Below, piece after piece: positions 1 to 9,585 of a stretch of 64,000 nt of DNA. The DNA lies in contig NZ_JASNWF010000021.1 in assembly GCF_030283205.1 (NCBI RefSeq), positions 124,001-188,000 of the forward strand. The letters run 5' to 3'. A program made the position numbers and the translations under genes. How positions within the stretch are numbered: position 1 is the first letter of the stretch; each line of letters begins with the position of its first letter. This DNA comes from Actinomadura opuntiae. GTDB lineage: Bacteria > Actinomycetota > Actinomycetes > Streptosporangiales > Streptosporangiaceae. Under the pieces are notes generated by a model that was given only the letters and a program-made list of their open reading frames with translations, searched no databases and was not told where the DNA came from.

Positions 1-1
1 G

Positions 2-340
<339 letters not shown>

Positions 341-366
341 GCCGCCGGCACCGCTGATCGCCGCCG

Positions 367-399
367 AGAGGGCCCTGGAGACGTTCCGGGGCCCTCTTT
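367..399 (+). terminator. Rho-independent terminator after metK
   Basis: A perfect 9-bp stem, AGAGGGCCC at 367-375 and GGGCCCTCT at 389-397, closes a 13-base loop and runs into a short T tract (TTT at 397-399). It lies 26 bases beyond the metK stop and is the clearest intrinsic terminator at the left end. Confidence 0.8.
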
Positions 400-707
400 G
401 CATGTCGGGCACTCCCGACCCCTCGAAAGCCGCCACACGCCGCCTGACGCCCGCAGACGCCCAGAGCCGCACAAATCCTCCAAGCGATCCGCAGCGCGCC
501 GACGAGAACTCGTCAGAAACCTCAGCCGTCACGCGAGCGCGTTATCTGACCGGTGGGGCGAAGCCGAAGGCGAGCCCCCACCGGGAAGCTCGCGAAGCGA
601 GGTCGCGCTCGCCCAAGCACGGTCAGCGGGCGAGCCGCTAGGCGAGCGCGCTGGGCCGGGATTGTGGAAACACAGCCGCTAGGCGAGCGCCTTGGGCCGC
701 GCTTGTT
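400..707. other. Intergenic stretch between convergent genes, no gene seen
   Basis: About 300 bases between the metK terminator and the stop of the opposite-strand membrane gene. Short open frames on both strands are rich in Arg, Ser and Pro and look like chance readings of GC-rich DNA. The only structure seen is a pair of short direct repeats at its right end (633-699). Confidence 0.5.
633..699. repeat. Pair of imperfect 26-bp direct repeats
   Basis: Copies at 633-658 and 674-699 start AGCCGCTAGGCGAGCG and end TGGGCCG. They match at 24 of 26 positions with a 41-bp period. They sit just outside the 3' end of the opposite-strand membrane gene. No function is evident. Confidence 0.7.
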
Positions 708-2384
708 CTAAGCAGCAGGACAGTGGTTGCCGCGGTGGAGGCCGTAGTGGGCGGCGATCGTGTAGCGGCCGGCGTCCTGGGCCTTCATGCGGACGAACTC
801 GCCCGCGCGGGCGAGGCAGGCGTCGCCGCGGCCGGTGACGCTCAGCCACGGCGACCAGGAGACCCGGACCAGCACCGAGCCGGGCGACGGCATGTCCACG
901 ACCAGCTCGCCGGAGTTGACCTCGTGGACGGTGGCGGGCGGGTCGACCAGCTGGGTGGGGTAGGAGACCCGGAACAGCCGCCAGTGCTCGTCGTGCCACA
1001 CCTCCGCCAGGTACGGCTGGCCGGCCTTCACCAGGGCGGCCTCGTCCCTGCCGGACCAGTCGTTCTCCTGCTTGGGGAGCACGACGTACTGGACCGCCCA
1101 CTTGTGCAGCCAGTCGCGGTAGGACGCGGGGGTGAGCGCGTCCTTCTCGTAGAACAGCTCGTGGCGTTCGGCGTCGACCTGCCGGTTCCAGCCGCGCGCG
1201 AGGATGAAGTGCCGGCTCATCCCGGCCGCCTCCCAGTGCGAGCGCAGCGGGACGACCTCGATGCGGGTGCGCTGCGCGCCGAGCGCGTGCAGCTCGTCGA
1301 CGAGGCCCTGGGCGTTCGCGGCGGCCGAGGCGGCGGGGACGGTGTGGACGAGGTCCTCCATCGGCTTCACGACCTGCCACGAGGCCGTGAAGATGAACGC
1401 CACCGACAGCACGGCGATGCGGACCCCGCCGTGCGCGCGCGCGACGGCCGACAGGCAGAACATGCCGCCGAACACCAGCGACAGGCGCTCGACGTTGCTG
1501 CCGACGGGCGAGGGGATCAGCCAGGTGAGGGCGATGCCGAGCAGGTAGATGCCGGCGCCGATCCGGACGAACCGCCAGCTCGGCGGCGCGAACACCAGGA
1601 TCGCGATGACGCTGACGATGCACCACACCACGATCGCGGTGAACGAGATCGGCTGGACGCCGCTGAACGGGAACAGCAGGCTCGTGGTCCCGACGACGAC
1701 GGGCATGCCGATCGCGAGGGAGATCCCGGCGCGGCGCCGTCCGGTCACGAAGAGGGTGGCGGCCAGCACCAGCAGGAACAGCCCCGCGACGGGGCTGGAC
1801 GCCGTCGCCAGCAGGCCGAGGCCGACCATCCCGGCGAAGCGCAGCGCGGGGGTGCCGCGCGGCGTGAACGCGACGATCACCGCCATCAGCGCGAACATCA
1901 GGCCGAGCCCGAACGTGACGCGGCCGGAGGCGGTGTTGCACGACAGCGCGAACGCGGCCCACAGCGCGGCGGGCAGCGCCATCGGCGCCTTGAAGCGGAC
2001 CAGGAGGTGCCCCGTGAGCGCCGCGGAGACGGTGCCCGCGATGACGGCGACCGTGCGGATCCCGAACAGCGCCATCAGGTACGGCGACAGGACGCTGTAG
2101 GAGGCGGGGTGCATGCCGCCGTACCAGGCGAAGCTGTAGGCGGCGGTGGGGTGCTTCCAGGCGAAGTCGGTCCAGGCGGCCTGGGCGGCGAGGTCGCCGC
2201 CCTCGGCCGCGAGGTACAGGGCCCAGACCAGGTGCATGACGGCGGCGGCGACGCCGGCGGCCACGACGGGGTTGCGGGGGTTGGTCCACCGCTTCCACCA
2301 GGGCGCGCGGGAACGGCCCGGGTTCGCCGAGGGCGCGGCCCCGGTCCGGGCGTCGGTCAGCTCTGGTTTATGCGCTGTGGTCAC
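708..2384 (-). CDS. Polytopic membrane protein with C-terminal extracytoplasmic domain, unknown function
   Basis: A 558-residue integral membrane protein when started at the GTG at 2382-2384. An upstream ATG would add 34 Arg-rich residues that do not look like a membrane protein start. After a polar N-terminus of about 35 residues there are roughly nine to eleven hydrophobic segments up to about residue 370, then a soluble tail of about 190 residues containing YRDWLHKWAVQYVVLPK. That layout (multi-helix core plus soluble C-domain) is typical of GT-C glycosyltransferase-like or related actinobacterial envelope proteins, but no catalytic motif could be assigned. It is divergent from priA, sharing a 151-bp gap. 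The function is unknown. Confidence 0.75.
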   Translation of the reverse strand: MTTAHKPELTDARTGAAPSANPGRSRAPWWKRWTNPRNPVVAAGVAAAVMHLVWALYLAAEGGDLAAQAAWTDFAWKHPTAAYSFAWYGGMHPASYSVLSPYLMALFGIRTVAVIAGTVSAALTGHLLVRFKAPMALPAALWAAFALSCNTASGRVTFGLGLMFALMAVIVAFTPRGTPALRFAGMVGLGLLATASSPVAGLFLLVLAATLFVTGRRRAGISLAIGMPVVVGTTSLLFPFSGVQPISFTAIVVWCIVSVIAILVFAPPSWRFVRIGAGIYLLGIALTWLIPSPVGSNVERLSLVFGGMFCLSAVARAHGGVRIAVLSVAFIFTASWQVVKPMEDLVHTVPAASAAANAQGLVDELHALGAQRTRIEVVPLRSHWEAAGMSRHFILARGWNRQVDAERHELFYEKDALTPASYRDWLHKWAVQYVVLPKQENDWSGRDEAALVKAGQPYLAEVWHDEHWRLFRVSYPTQLVDPPATVHEVNSGELVVDMPSPGSVLVRVSWSPWLSVTGRGDACLARAGEFVRMKAQDAGRYTIAAHYGLHRGNHCPAA

Positions 2385-2535
2385 ATCGCCTGCACGTGCT
2401 CGTCGGACGGCGAGGGCGCGAAGGGCACCGGGCGATCCCACGTGTCCGCGGATCCTCCGGGTGCGCGCCCCGTTCAAACGGACCACACCTTAGCGTGCGC
2501 CGGTGACTGTCGGGCTGATCTGGTAGGACGGGGGC

Positions 2536-4635
2536 GTGACCGAGGACGGAGGGGGAGCCGACCTGATCCCGGGCCTGGACGAGGTGCCCCGGGTGCCCGC
2601 GGAGAAGGCCCCGCCGGGCAAGGGGGCCGCGGGGAAGGCGGCGCGGAAGGGCCCGAAGAAGGGGGCGCGCAGCCCCGCCGCGGAACGGCCCATCGCGCGC
2701 GTCGCCGTCGACATGTCACTGCCGCACCTCGATCGTCCCTTCGACTATCTGGTCCCGGCCGAGCTGGACGCGGCGGCCGTGCCGGGATGCCGGGTCCGGG
2801 TCCGGTTCGCCGGGCAGCTCGTCGACGGGTTCCTGCTGGAACGCGTCGAGGAGAGCGGCCACGGCGGGAAGCTCCTGTATCTGGAACGAGTGACGTCGCC
2901 GGAAAGCGTCCTCACTCCGGAGATCGCGTCCCTGGCGCGGGAGATCGCCGACCGCTACGCCGGGACGTTCGCGGACGTCGTGCGGCTGGCCGTCCCGCCG
3001 CGCCACGCCCGCGTGGAGGCCGAGGCGGCCAAGGACGGCGGCGAGGCGCCGGAGGAGCCCCCGGAACCGCCGGAGGCGGATAACCCCTGGCTGGAGTATC
3101 CGGCGGGCGCCTCGTTCCTCACGGCGCTGGCCGACGGGCGGGCACCGCGGGCGGTATGGACGGCGCTGCCGGGGCCGCGGTGGGCGGCGGCCATCGCGCG
3201 GGCCGTCGCGGTGACGCTGCGGGGCGGACGCGGCGCGCTGGTCGTGGTGGCCGACGGCCGCGACGTGGCACGGGTCGACGCGGCGCTGACGGCGGAGCTG
3301 GGGGAGGGGCTGCACGTCGCGCTGACGGCGGAGCTGGGCCCGGCCGAGCGCTACCGGCGGTGGCTGGCCGTCCTGCGGGGCAGGGCGCGGGCGGTGGTCG
3401 GGACGCGGGCCGCGATGTTCGCGCCGGTCGCCGACCTGGGCCTCGCCGTGCTGTGGGACGACGGGGACGACGTCCACGCCGAACCGCACGCCCCCTATCC
3501 CCATCCGCGCGAGGTGCTGGCGCTGCGCGCGCACCGGGCCCGGGCCGGGGCGCTGATCGGCGGCTTCACCCGGACCACCGACGCGACCGTGCTGGTCGAG
3601 ACGGGCTGGGCGCACTCCCTGGCCGCCGACCGTGCGCGGGTACGGCGCGCGATGCCGCGCGTCCGGTACGTGGGGGAGGACGCGCAGCTCGCCCGGGACG
3701 CCGCCGCCCGTACGGCGCGCCTGCCGAACGTGGCGTTCGAGGCCGCGAGGGGCGCGCTGGAGCACGGGCCGGTGCTGGTCCAGGTGCCGAGGCGCGGCTA
3801 TGTCCCGGGCATCGCGTGCGCCCGGTGCCGGACTCCGGCGCATTGCGCGACGTGCCAGGGTCCATTGGCGCTGCCGTCGTCGCATGCGGCCCCCTACTGC
3901 CGGTGGTGCGGCCGCATTGCGGGCGACTGGCACTGCCCCGAGTGCGGGTTCTTCCAGATGCGTGCGCTCGTCGTGGGCGCAAAACGGACGGCGGAGGAAC
4001 TGGGCCGCGCTTTTCCCGGCGTGCCGGTACGGACGTCCGGGCGGGAGGCGATCCTCGAACAGGTCGGCCCCGACCGGGCGCTCGTGGTCGCGACGCCCGG
4101 CGCGGAGCCGCCCGCCGAGGCCGGCTACACCGCCGCGCTGCTGCTGGACGGCTGGGTGCTGCTGGGGCGGCCCGACCTGCGCGCGGGGGAGGAGACGCTG
4201 CGGCGCTGGATGAACGCGGCGGCGCTCGTCCGCCCGGAGGGGCCGGTGGTCGTGGCGGCGGAGGGGGCGCTTCCGGCGGTGCAGGCGCTCGTCCGCTGGG
4301 ATCCGGTCACCTACGCCGAGCGGGAGCTGGCCGAGCGCCGGGAGGCGGGGTTCCCGCCGGCGGCCCGGATGGCGTCGCTGACCGCGACGCCCGCCGCGAT
4401 CCGGGAGCTGCTGGCCGACGCGCGGCTGCCGGACGGCGCGGAGGTGCTCGGCCCGGTCCCCGTCCCGCGGCAGCCGGGGGCGGAGGGGCCGGAGAAGGAA
4501 CGCGCCCTCGTCCGCGTCCCCCGCTCAGCGGGCCAGGCCCTCGCGCGCGCGCTCAAGGAGGCCCAGGGCGTTCGCAGTGCCCGCAAGGCGGCCGAGACCG
4601 TGCGCGTCCAGATCGACCCCCTCGAACTCATCTGA
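2536..4635 (+). CDS. priA: Primosomal protein N' (PriA), actinobacterial degenerate-helicase type
   Basis: 699 residues from a GTG start. PriA reloads the replicative helicase at stalled forks. An Ala/Lys/Pro-rich tail of about 50 residues precedes the DNA-binding domain (SLPHLDRPFDYLVP). Eight cysteines in CARC (428), CATC, CRWC and CPEC (467-470) form the paired zinc sites diagnostic of PriA. The expected Walker A GxxxxGKT is not present: the matching region reads GGRGALVVVADGRDVARV, and the DEAH box is replaced by WDDGDD. Loss of ATPase motifs is, to my knowledge, usual in actinobacterial PriA, so this protein probably acts structurally rather than as a helicase. The gene lies downstream of metK, as in related genomes. 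Confidence 0.93.
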   Translation: MTEDGGGADLIPGLDEVPRVPAEKAPPGKGAAGKAARKGPKKGARSPAAERPIARVAVDMSLPHLDRPFDYLVPAELDAAAVPGCRVRVRFAGQLVDGFLLERVEESGHGGKLLYLERVTSPESVLTPEIASLAREIADRYAGTFADVVRLAVPPRHARVEAEAAKDGGEAPEEPPEPPEADNPWLEYPAGASFLTALADGRAPRAVWTALPGPRWAAAIARAVAVTLRGGRGALVVVADGRDVARVDAALTAELGEGLHVALTAELGPAERYRRWLAVLRGRARAVVGTRAAMFAPVADLGLAVLWDDGDDVHAEPHAPYPHPREVLALRAHRARAGALIGGFTRTTDATVLVETGWAHSLAADRARVRRAMPRVRYVGEDAQLARDAAARTARLPNVAFEAARGALEHGPVLVQVPRRGYVPGIACARCRTPAHCATCQGPLALPSSHAAPYCRWCGRIAGDWHCPECGFFQMRALVVGAKRTAEELGRAFPGVPVRTSGREAILEQVGPDRALVVATPGAEPPAEAGYTAALLLDGWVLLGRPDLRAGEETLRRWMNAAALVRPEGPVVVAAEGALPAVQALVRWDPVTYAERELAERREAGFPPAARMASLTATPAAIRELLADARLPDGAEVLGPVPVPRQPGAEGPEKERALVRVPRSAGQALARALKEAQGVRSARKAAETVRVQIDPLELI

Positions 4636-4721
4636 TCCGGGCGAATCCGATCGCGGCGAAGTCGCCCCCGGGGTGTGCGGGTTCGGCCCCCGGGGCGGGC
4701 ACCGACCAATAGGGTTCTCTG

Positions 4722-6536
4722 GTGGCCGACAACTGGGTGGAGACGACCGCGGACGACCTGCGGCGCTGGGCGGACGAACGCGGCGAGAAGGTGGACGAGC
4801 AGGGCGCGCACCTGCTGCTCGACCTCGCCGGGCGGGAGATGGGGCTGGCCGGGCCGGGCGAGCTCACCCCGCGGGCGGTGCGCGAGCTGCTGCTGGAGGT
4901 GTTCCCGGACACGGTGGTCGCGGGCGCCGACGAGGTGCCGTCCGTGCTGGACGCGATGCGGGCCGTCGCGGCGTTCCTGGGCGACAGCGGCGCCGTGCCC
5001 GGGGCGCGCGCGGCGGAGCTGGCCGCGGAGATCGACCGGCTCGCCCCCGAGTTCGCCGAGGTGGTCGCCGAGACCGACGGCGCCGAGCGGCAGGTGGCCG
5101 CCGAGGTCGTCGCCGGGCTGATGGAGACCGACGGGGTCGCGCTGGACGACCAGGACGCCGTCGAGGAGTGGATGCGGCGGTTCGAGGCGCTGCCCGACGA
5201 GGAGCGCTACACCCGCGCCGAGGAGTACCTGCGGCGGACGGAGGAGCTGGTCGTCCCGCCGGTCCGGCTGGCGCCGGCGGCGGAGCTGGCGGACGCGGCG
5301 CGCCGCTCCGGGCTGACCGCGGAGGTCCGCGCGCTGGCCGAGTGGACGGGCGAGCGGGACCTGACCGAGATCGACGAGCTGACCGCGGCGGACGCCGAGG
5401 CCGCGGTGGCCGCGCTGGGCCTGGCCACGCCGCGCCGCCTGCCGGACACCGACGTCGCGGACCAGACCGACCTGCCGGAGCTCGACCGGCTGTGGTGGGC
5501 CGCGACCGAGGCGGAGGTCGTCGTCGCCCAGGGCGGCCGGGCCGGGCCGGGGCCGGCGCTGCGCGACCTGGAGTCCGGCGACGACGAGCGCGTGCTGGGC
5601 CTGTGGCTGCGGCTGCTGGACTCGGTCGCCGTCCCCGAGCACGACTCGTCCGACGGACTGGACGCGATCGAGCTCGTCCAGAACGAGCTGACCGGCGTGC
5701 TGATCCACCTGTACGAGCAGGAGGAGCCCGCCACGCTCGACGAGCTGGCCGACGCGCTGCTCGGGCACGTCACCGAGGCCTACGAGATCTCCGACCGGGG
5801 GTCGCTGGGCGCGGCGGTGCGCGACGCGCTGGAGCTGGAGCTGGAGGACCTGGCCCGCTGGGGCGTCGTCGAGCCCGCCGGGGACGGCGGCCGCACGCTG
5901 ACGCCGCTGGGCGTGTGGGGCGTGCGGGAGCTGCTGCTGGCCGACGGATTCGCCGCGCCGGTCGTGGGCGAGCTGGCCGGGGCGTCCGCCGCCGAGCTGG
6001 TCGCCGGGCTGGCCTGGCACCGGCCCGAGACCGCCGACGAGGAGATCGACGGGTGGCTGGCGGCGCACGACGTCAAGGACGCCGCCGCCGACCTGCTGGC
6101 CGTGATGCGCGGCGGCGGGCCGGGCGCCCGCAACCTCGCCGCCGCCGTGCTGCACCGCGTCGGCCCGGAGGCCGCGCCGGTCGTGCGGGCGGCGCAGGAG
6201 CATCCGCTGGTGTCGCCGTACGCGGCGCTGTGGCTGAACGCGGCGGGCGACCCGGCGGGCCGGGAGCTGTCCCGCGCCGAGTACCTGTGGGTGTTCGTCG
6301 ACACCGTCGCCGGGATGCTGGAGACCGCCGAGCCCGCGGAGGCGGTCGCCGCCGCGCTGGCCGACGCGCCGCCCGGCGCGGAGATGCGGGAGATGGTGGA
6401 CGAGCTGTGGCGCACCGACCACCCGGGCGTCGCGGACGTCCTGGAGGCGCTCGGCGACCACCATCCCGACAAGGCGACCGCCAAGGCCGCCCGCACCGCC
6501 GCCTACAAGGCGCGGTCAGGCGCGGGCCGCGCGTGA
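4722..6536 (+). CDS. Acidic helical protein of unknown function
   Basis: A 604-residue, strongly acidic (Asp/Glu-rich), Ala/Leu-rich protein starting at GTG 4722 (ADNWVETTADDLRRWADERG). No transmembrane segment, signal peptide, nucleotide-binding motif or cysteine cluster is visible. The C-terminal third (about 440-600) has regularly spaced Leu/Ala helices such as AAAVLHRVGPEAAPVVRAA, in the style of HEAT-like repeats. It sits between priA and def with an 86-bp gap upstream, so it probably has its own promoter. It has full coding character (very high GC3) and no frameshift. I do not recognise the family. Confidence 0.8.
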   Translation: MADNWVETTADDLRRWADERGEKVDEQGAHLLLDLAGREMGLAGPGELTPRAVRELLLEVFPDTVVAGADEVPSVLDAMRAVAAFLGDSGAVPGARAAELAAEIDRLAPEFAEVVAETDGAERQVAAEVVAGLMETDGVALDDQDAVEEWMRRFEALPDEERYTRAEEYLRRTEELVVPPVRLAPAAELADAARRSGLTAEVRALAEWTGERDLTEIDELTAADAEAAVAALGLATPRRLPDTDVADQTDLPELDRLWWAATEAEVVVAQGGRAGPGPALRDLESGDDERVLGLWLRLLDSVAVPEHDSSDGLDAIELVQNELTGVLIHLYEQEEPATLDELADALLGHVTEAYEISDRGSLGAAVRDALELELEDLARWGVVEPAGDGGRTLTPLGVWGVRELLLADGFAAPVVGELAGASAAELVAGLAWHRPETADEEIDGWLAAHDVKDAAADLLAVMRGGGPGARNLAAAVLHRVGPEAAPVVRAAQEHPLVSPYAALWLNAAGDPAGRELSRAEYLWVFVDTVAGMLETAEPAEAVAAALADAPPGAEMREMVDELWRTDHPGVADVLEALGDHHPDKATAKAARTAAYKARSGAGRA

Positions 6537-6540
6537 CCCG

Positions 6541-6573
6541 GCGGCGTCCGAGAGCGGCGTCCGAGAGCGGCGT
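6541..6573. repeat. Short tandem repeat upstream of def
   Basis: Two perfect 13-bp units, GCGGCGTCCGAGA at 6541-6553 and 6554-6566, followed by a 7-bp partial third unit. They lie directly after the stop of the acidic protein and before the def promoter region, where TAGACT near 6597 is a possible -10. Confidence 0.7.
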
Positions 6574-6684
6574 GCGGGATCGGCGTGATCCCTCCGTAGA
6601 CTGGGGACGCGACACCCACGGTCCCGCCCGGCGCGCCCGGAACGGGCGGCGCGCGGCGCCCCACCCGCAGGAACGGAGTCCTCG

Positions 6685-7230
6685 TTGGCCGTCAAGCCCA
6701 TCCGCCTCTTCGGCGACCCAGTGCTGCGCACCCCCGCGGAGCCGGTGAAGGACTTCGACAAGGAGCTGCGCCAGCTCGTCAAGGACCTCACCGACACCAT
6801 GATCGACGCGCCCGGGGCTGGCCTGGCGGCGCCGCAGCTCGGCGTGGGCCTGCGGGTGTTCACCTACTACGTCGACGACCGGCTCGGGCACGTGGTGAAC
6901 CCGACGCTGGACCTGTCGGAGGAGCAGGAGACCGAGGACGAGGGATGCCTGTCGCTGCCCGGCCTGGCGTTCCCGACCCCCCGCTCGGTCGGGGTCGTGG
7001 CGAAGGGCTTCAACATGCACGGGGAGCCGATCACGCTGGAGGGCACGCATCTGCTGGCCCGCTGCGTCCAGCACGAGACCGACCATCTGGACGGCATCAT
7101 CTTCATCGACCGGATGGACCCCGAGCAGCGCAAGGCCGCGATGAAGGCGATCCGCGAGGCCGAGTGGTTCGGCGACCCGGCGCCCGTGGTGAAGGCGTCG
7201 CCGCACCGCACCTTCGGGAAGGCGATCTAG
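6685..7230 (+). CDS. def: Peptide deformylase
   Basis: 181 residues from a TTG start at 6685 (AVKPIRLFGDPVLRTPAEPV). The enzyme removes the N-formyl group from nascent proteins, using a metal ion in the active site. All three deformylase motifs are intact: GAGLAAPQLG, EGCLSLPG (metal-binding Cys) and QHETDHLDG (HExxH metal ligands and catalytic Glu). The stop codon abuts the fmt ATG with no gap, and fmt overlaps rsmB, so these form a translation-maturation operon. The pairing is functionally coherent: fmt adds the formyl group and def removes it. Confidence 0.97.
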   Translation: MAVKPIRLFGDPVLRTPAEPVKDFDKELRQLVKDLTDTMIDAPGAGLAAPQLGVGLRVFTYYVDDRLGHVVNPTLDLSEEQETEDEGCLSLPGLAFPTPRSVGVVAKGFNMHGEPITLEGTHLLARCVQHETDHLDGIIFIDRMDPEQRKAAMKAIREAEWFGDPAPVVKASPHRTFGKAI

Positions 7231-8157
7231 ATGCGCCTCGTCTTCGCCGGGACCCCCGAGACCGCCCTCCCCGCACTCGACGCGCTGCTCGCGTCCGGCC
7301 ACGAGGTGGCCGCGGTGGTGACCCGCCCGGACGCGCCGTCCGGCCGCGGGCGCCGGCTGGAGGCCAGCCCGGTCGCGGAGCGGGCCGCGGAGGCGGGCGT
7401 CGAGGCGCTCAAGCCGGCCAAGGCGCGCGACCCGGAGTTCCTCGACCGGCTGCGCGCGATCGCGCCCGACTGCTGCCCGGTCGTCGCCTACGGGGCGCTG
7501 CTGCCGCGCGAGGCGCTGGACATCCCCCGGCACGGCTGGGTGAACCTGCACTTCTCGCTGCTGCCGGCCTGGCGCGGCGCGGCGCCCGTCCAGCGCGCGA
7601 TCCTGCACGGCGACGACGTGACCGGCGCGGCCACCTTCCAGATCGAGGAGGGCCTCGACACCGGCCCGGTCTACGGGGTGCTGACCGAGCCGATCCGCCC
7701 CACCGACACCACGGGCGACCTGCTCGGACGGCTGGCGGTCGCGGGCGCGGGCCTGCTGCTGGACACGATGAACGGGATCGAGGCCGGCGTCCTGGAGGCG
7801 CGCCCGCAGTCGACCGAGGGCGTGTCGCACGCCGCGAAGCTCACTCCCGAGGACGCCCGCGTCGACTGGACCGCCCCGGCGCGGCACGTCGACCGGCTGA
7901 TCCGGGCCTGCACGCCCGCGCCGGGCGCGTGGACGACGTTCCGTGACACCCGCCTCAAGCTCGGCCCGGTCCGTCCCGCGCCCGACGGCGAGAAGCTGTC
8001 GCCCGGCGAGCTGCGCGCCGGGAAGAAGGAGGTGCTGGTCGGCACGGCCACGCACCCCGTCGTGCTCGGGGACGTCCAGCCGCAGGGCAAGCGCCGCATG
8101 GCCGCCGCCGACTGGGTGCGCGGCACCGACCTCACAGGCAAGGACGCGCTGCACTGA
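7231..8157 (+). CDS. fmt: Methionyl-tRNA formyltransferase
   Basis: 308 residues, ATG directly after the def stop. It transfers a formyl group from 10-formyltetrahydrofolate to initiator Met-tRNA. The N-terminal formyltransferase fold shows LVFAGTPETALPALDALL. The catalytic core has NLHFSLLPAWRGAAPVQRAIL (Asn and His of the SLLP signature) and DTGPVYG. The C-terminal OB-like domain holds FRDTRLKLGPVR. The length is normal. Its TGA overlaps the rsmB ATG by one base (TGATG), indicating translational coupling. Confidence 0.97.
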   Translation: MRLVFAGTPETALPALDALLASGHEVAAVVTRPDAPSGRGRRLEASPVAERAAEAGVEALKPAKARDPEFLDRLRAIAPDCCPVVAYGALLPREALDIPRHGWVNLHFSLLPAWRGAAPVQRAILHGDDVTGAATFQIEEGLDTGPVYGVLTEPIRPTDTTGDLLGRLAVAGAGLLLDTMNGIEAGVLEARPQSTEGVSHAAKLTPEDARVDWTAPARHVDRLIRACTPAPGAWTTFRDTRLKLGPVRPAPDGEKLSPGELRAGKKEVLVGTATHPVVLGDVQPQGKRRMAAADWVRGTDLTGKDALH

Positions 8158-9578
8158 TGCCGCCGACCCGCGGCCGCAGGGGCCGCCCCGACCACAACCG
8201 CAGGCCCGGCGGTCCCCGCAACACGGGCCGCCCGCAGGACCTGGTCCGGCGCACCGCGTTCGACGTGATCCGCGCGGTGGAGACCCGCGACGCGTACGCG
8301 AACCTGCTGCTGCCCAGCCGCCTGCGCGACCGCGGCATCACCGGACGCGACGCCGCCCTCGCCACCGAGCTGACCTACGGCACGCTGCGCGGCCGCGGCA
8401 CCTACGACGCCGTCCTGGCGCTGTGCAGCGACCGCGAGCTGCGCCGCATCGACGCGCCGCTGCTGGACGTCCTGCGCCTCGGCGCGCACCAGATCCTCGC
8501 CACCCGCATCCCGCCGCACGCCGCCGTCGGCACGGCGGTGGAGCTGGCCCGGTCGGTGTCGGGCCCCGGCCAGGCCAAGTTCGCCAACGCGGTGCTGCGC
8601 AAGGTCGCCTCCCGCGACATGGACGCGTGGCTGGCGATCGTCGCGCCCGCCGACGCCGACACCACCACCCGCCTGTCGATCGCGCACAGCCACCCCAAGT
8701 GGATCGTGTCGGCGCTGCGCGACGCGCTCGGCCCCGACCGCGGCGAGATCGACGCCCTGCTGGAGGCCGACAACGCGCGCCCGCGCGTGACGCTGGTCGC
8801 CCGGCCCGGCCGCGCGACCGTGCAGGAGCTGTACGACGCGGGCGCCGAGCCGTCGTCCTACTCGCCGTACGCGGCCGTGCTGGGCGAGGGCGACCCGGCG
8901 AACATCGACGCCGTCCGCGACGGCCGCGCCGCCGTCCAGGACGAGGCGAGCCAGCTCGTCGCCCTGGCGCTGGCGGCGGCTCCGCTGGACGGCCGGGACG
9001 CCCGCTGGGCCGACGTCTGCGCGGGCCCCGGCGGCAAGGCCGGCCTGCTGTCGGCCGTCGCCGCCGAGCGCGGCGCGCACCTGCTGGCCGCTGACGTCCA
9101 GCCGCACCGTGCCGGGCTCGTCAGGCGCGCGGTGGACGGCCGCACCGGAGTCGTCGCGGCGGACGGAACCGTCCCGGCGTGGCGGCCCGGCGCGTTCGAC
9201 CGCGTCATGGTCGACGCGCCCTGCACCGGCCTCGGCGCGCTGCGGCGCCGTCCCGAGGCCCGCTGGCGGCGCGGCCCCGAAGCGGTCGCCGAACTGGGCC
9301 CGCTGCAGCGCCGGCTGCTGGCGTCCGCGCTGGAATCGGTCCGTCCCGGCGGCGTCGTCGCCTACGTCACCTGCTCGCCGCACCTCGCGGAGACGCGGGT
9401 GGTGGTGGGCGACGTGCTGCGCGGCCGCGACGACGTCGAACGCATCGACGCGCCCGCCGCGCTCGCCTCGGTGGCGCCGGGCCTCGCCGACCTGGGCGAC
9501 GGCCCGTACGCGCAGTTCTGGCCGCACCGGCACGGCACCGACGCCATGTTCCTCGCCCTGCTGCGCCGCGGGGAGTGA
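8157..9578 (+). CDS. rsmB: 16S rRNA (cytosine-5) methyltransferase, RsmB/Fmu family
   Basis: 473 residues. It methylates C5 of a cytosine in 16S rRNA (C967 in E. coli). The first 40 residues are a basic, disordered-looking tail, followed by a NusB-like RNA-binding domain (RTAFDVIRAVETRDAYANLLL) and a Rossmann SAM-binding domain (DVCAGPGGKAGLL, motif I). Motif IV is DAPCTGLG at about 353-360 with Cys356, and motif VI TCSPH carries the catalytic Cys at about 406. The start overlaps the fmt stop, making it the third gene of the def operon. Confidence 0.94.
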   Translation: MPPTRGRRGRPDHNRRPGGPRNTGRPQDLVRRTAFDVIRAVETRDAYANLLLPSRLRDRGITGRDAALATELTYGTLRGRGTYDAVLALCSDRELRRIDAPLLDVLRLGAHQILATRIPPHAAVGTAVELARSVSGPGQAKFANAVLRKVASRDMDAWLAIVAPADADTTTRLSIAHSHPKWIVSALRDALGPDRGEIDALLEADNARPRVTLVARPGRATVQELYDAGAEPSSYSPYAAVLGEGDPANIDAVRDGRAAVQDEASQLVALALAAAPLDGRDARWADVCAGPGGKAGLLSAVAAERGAHLLAADVQPHRAGLVRRAVDGRTGVVAADGTVPAWRPGAFDRVMVDAPCTGLGALRRRPEARWRRGPEAVAELGPLQRRLLASALESVRPGGVVAYVTCSPHLAETRVVVGDVLRGRDDVERIDAPAALASVAPGLADLGDGPYAQFWPHRHGTDAMFLALLRRGE

Positions 9579-9585
9579 TACGCCG

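Noticed and set aside
723..3083. A long plus-strand open frame of over 780 codons antisense to the membrane protein and running into priA
   Set aside because: Arg/Gly/Asp/Val-rich with no domain. It is the complement-frame shadow of high-GC3 coding DNA; the membrane protein on the other strand has clear hydrophobic helices.
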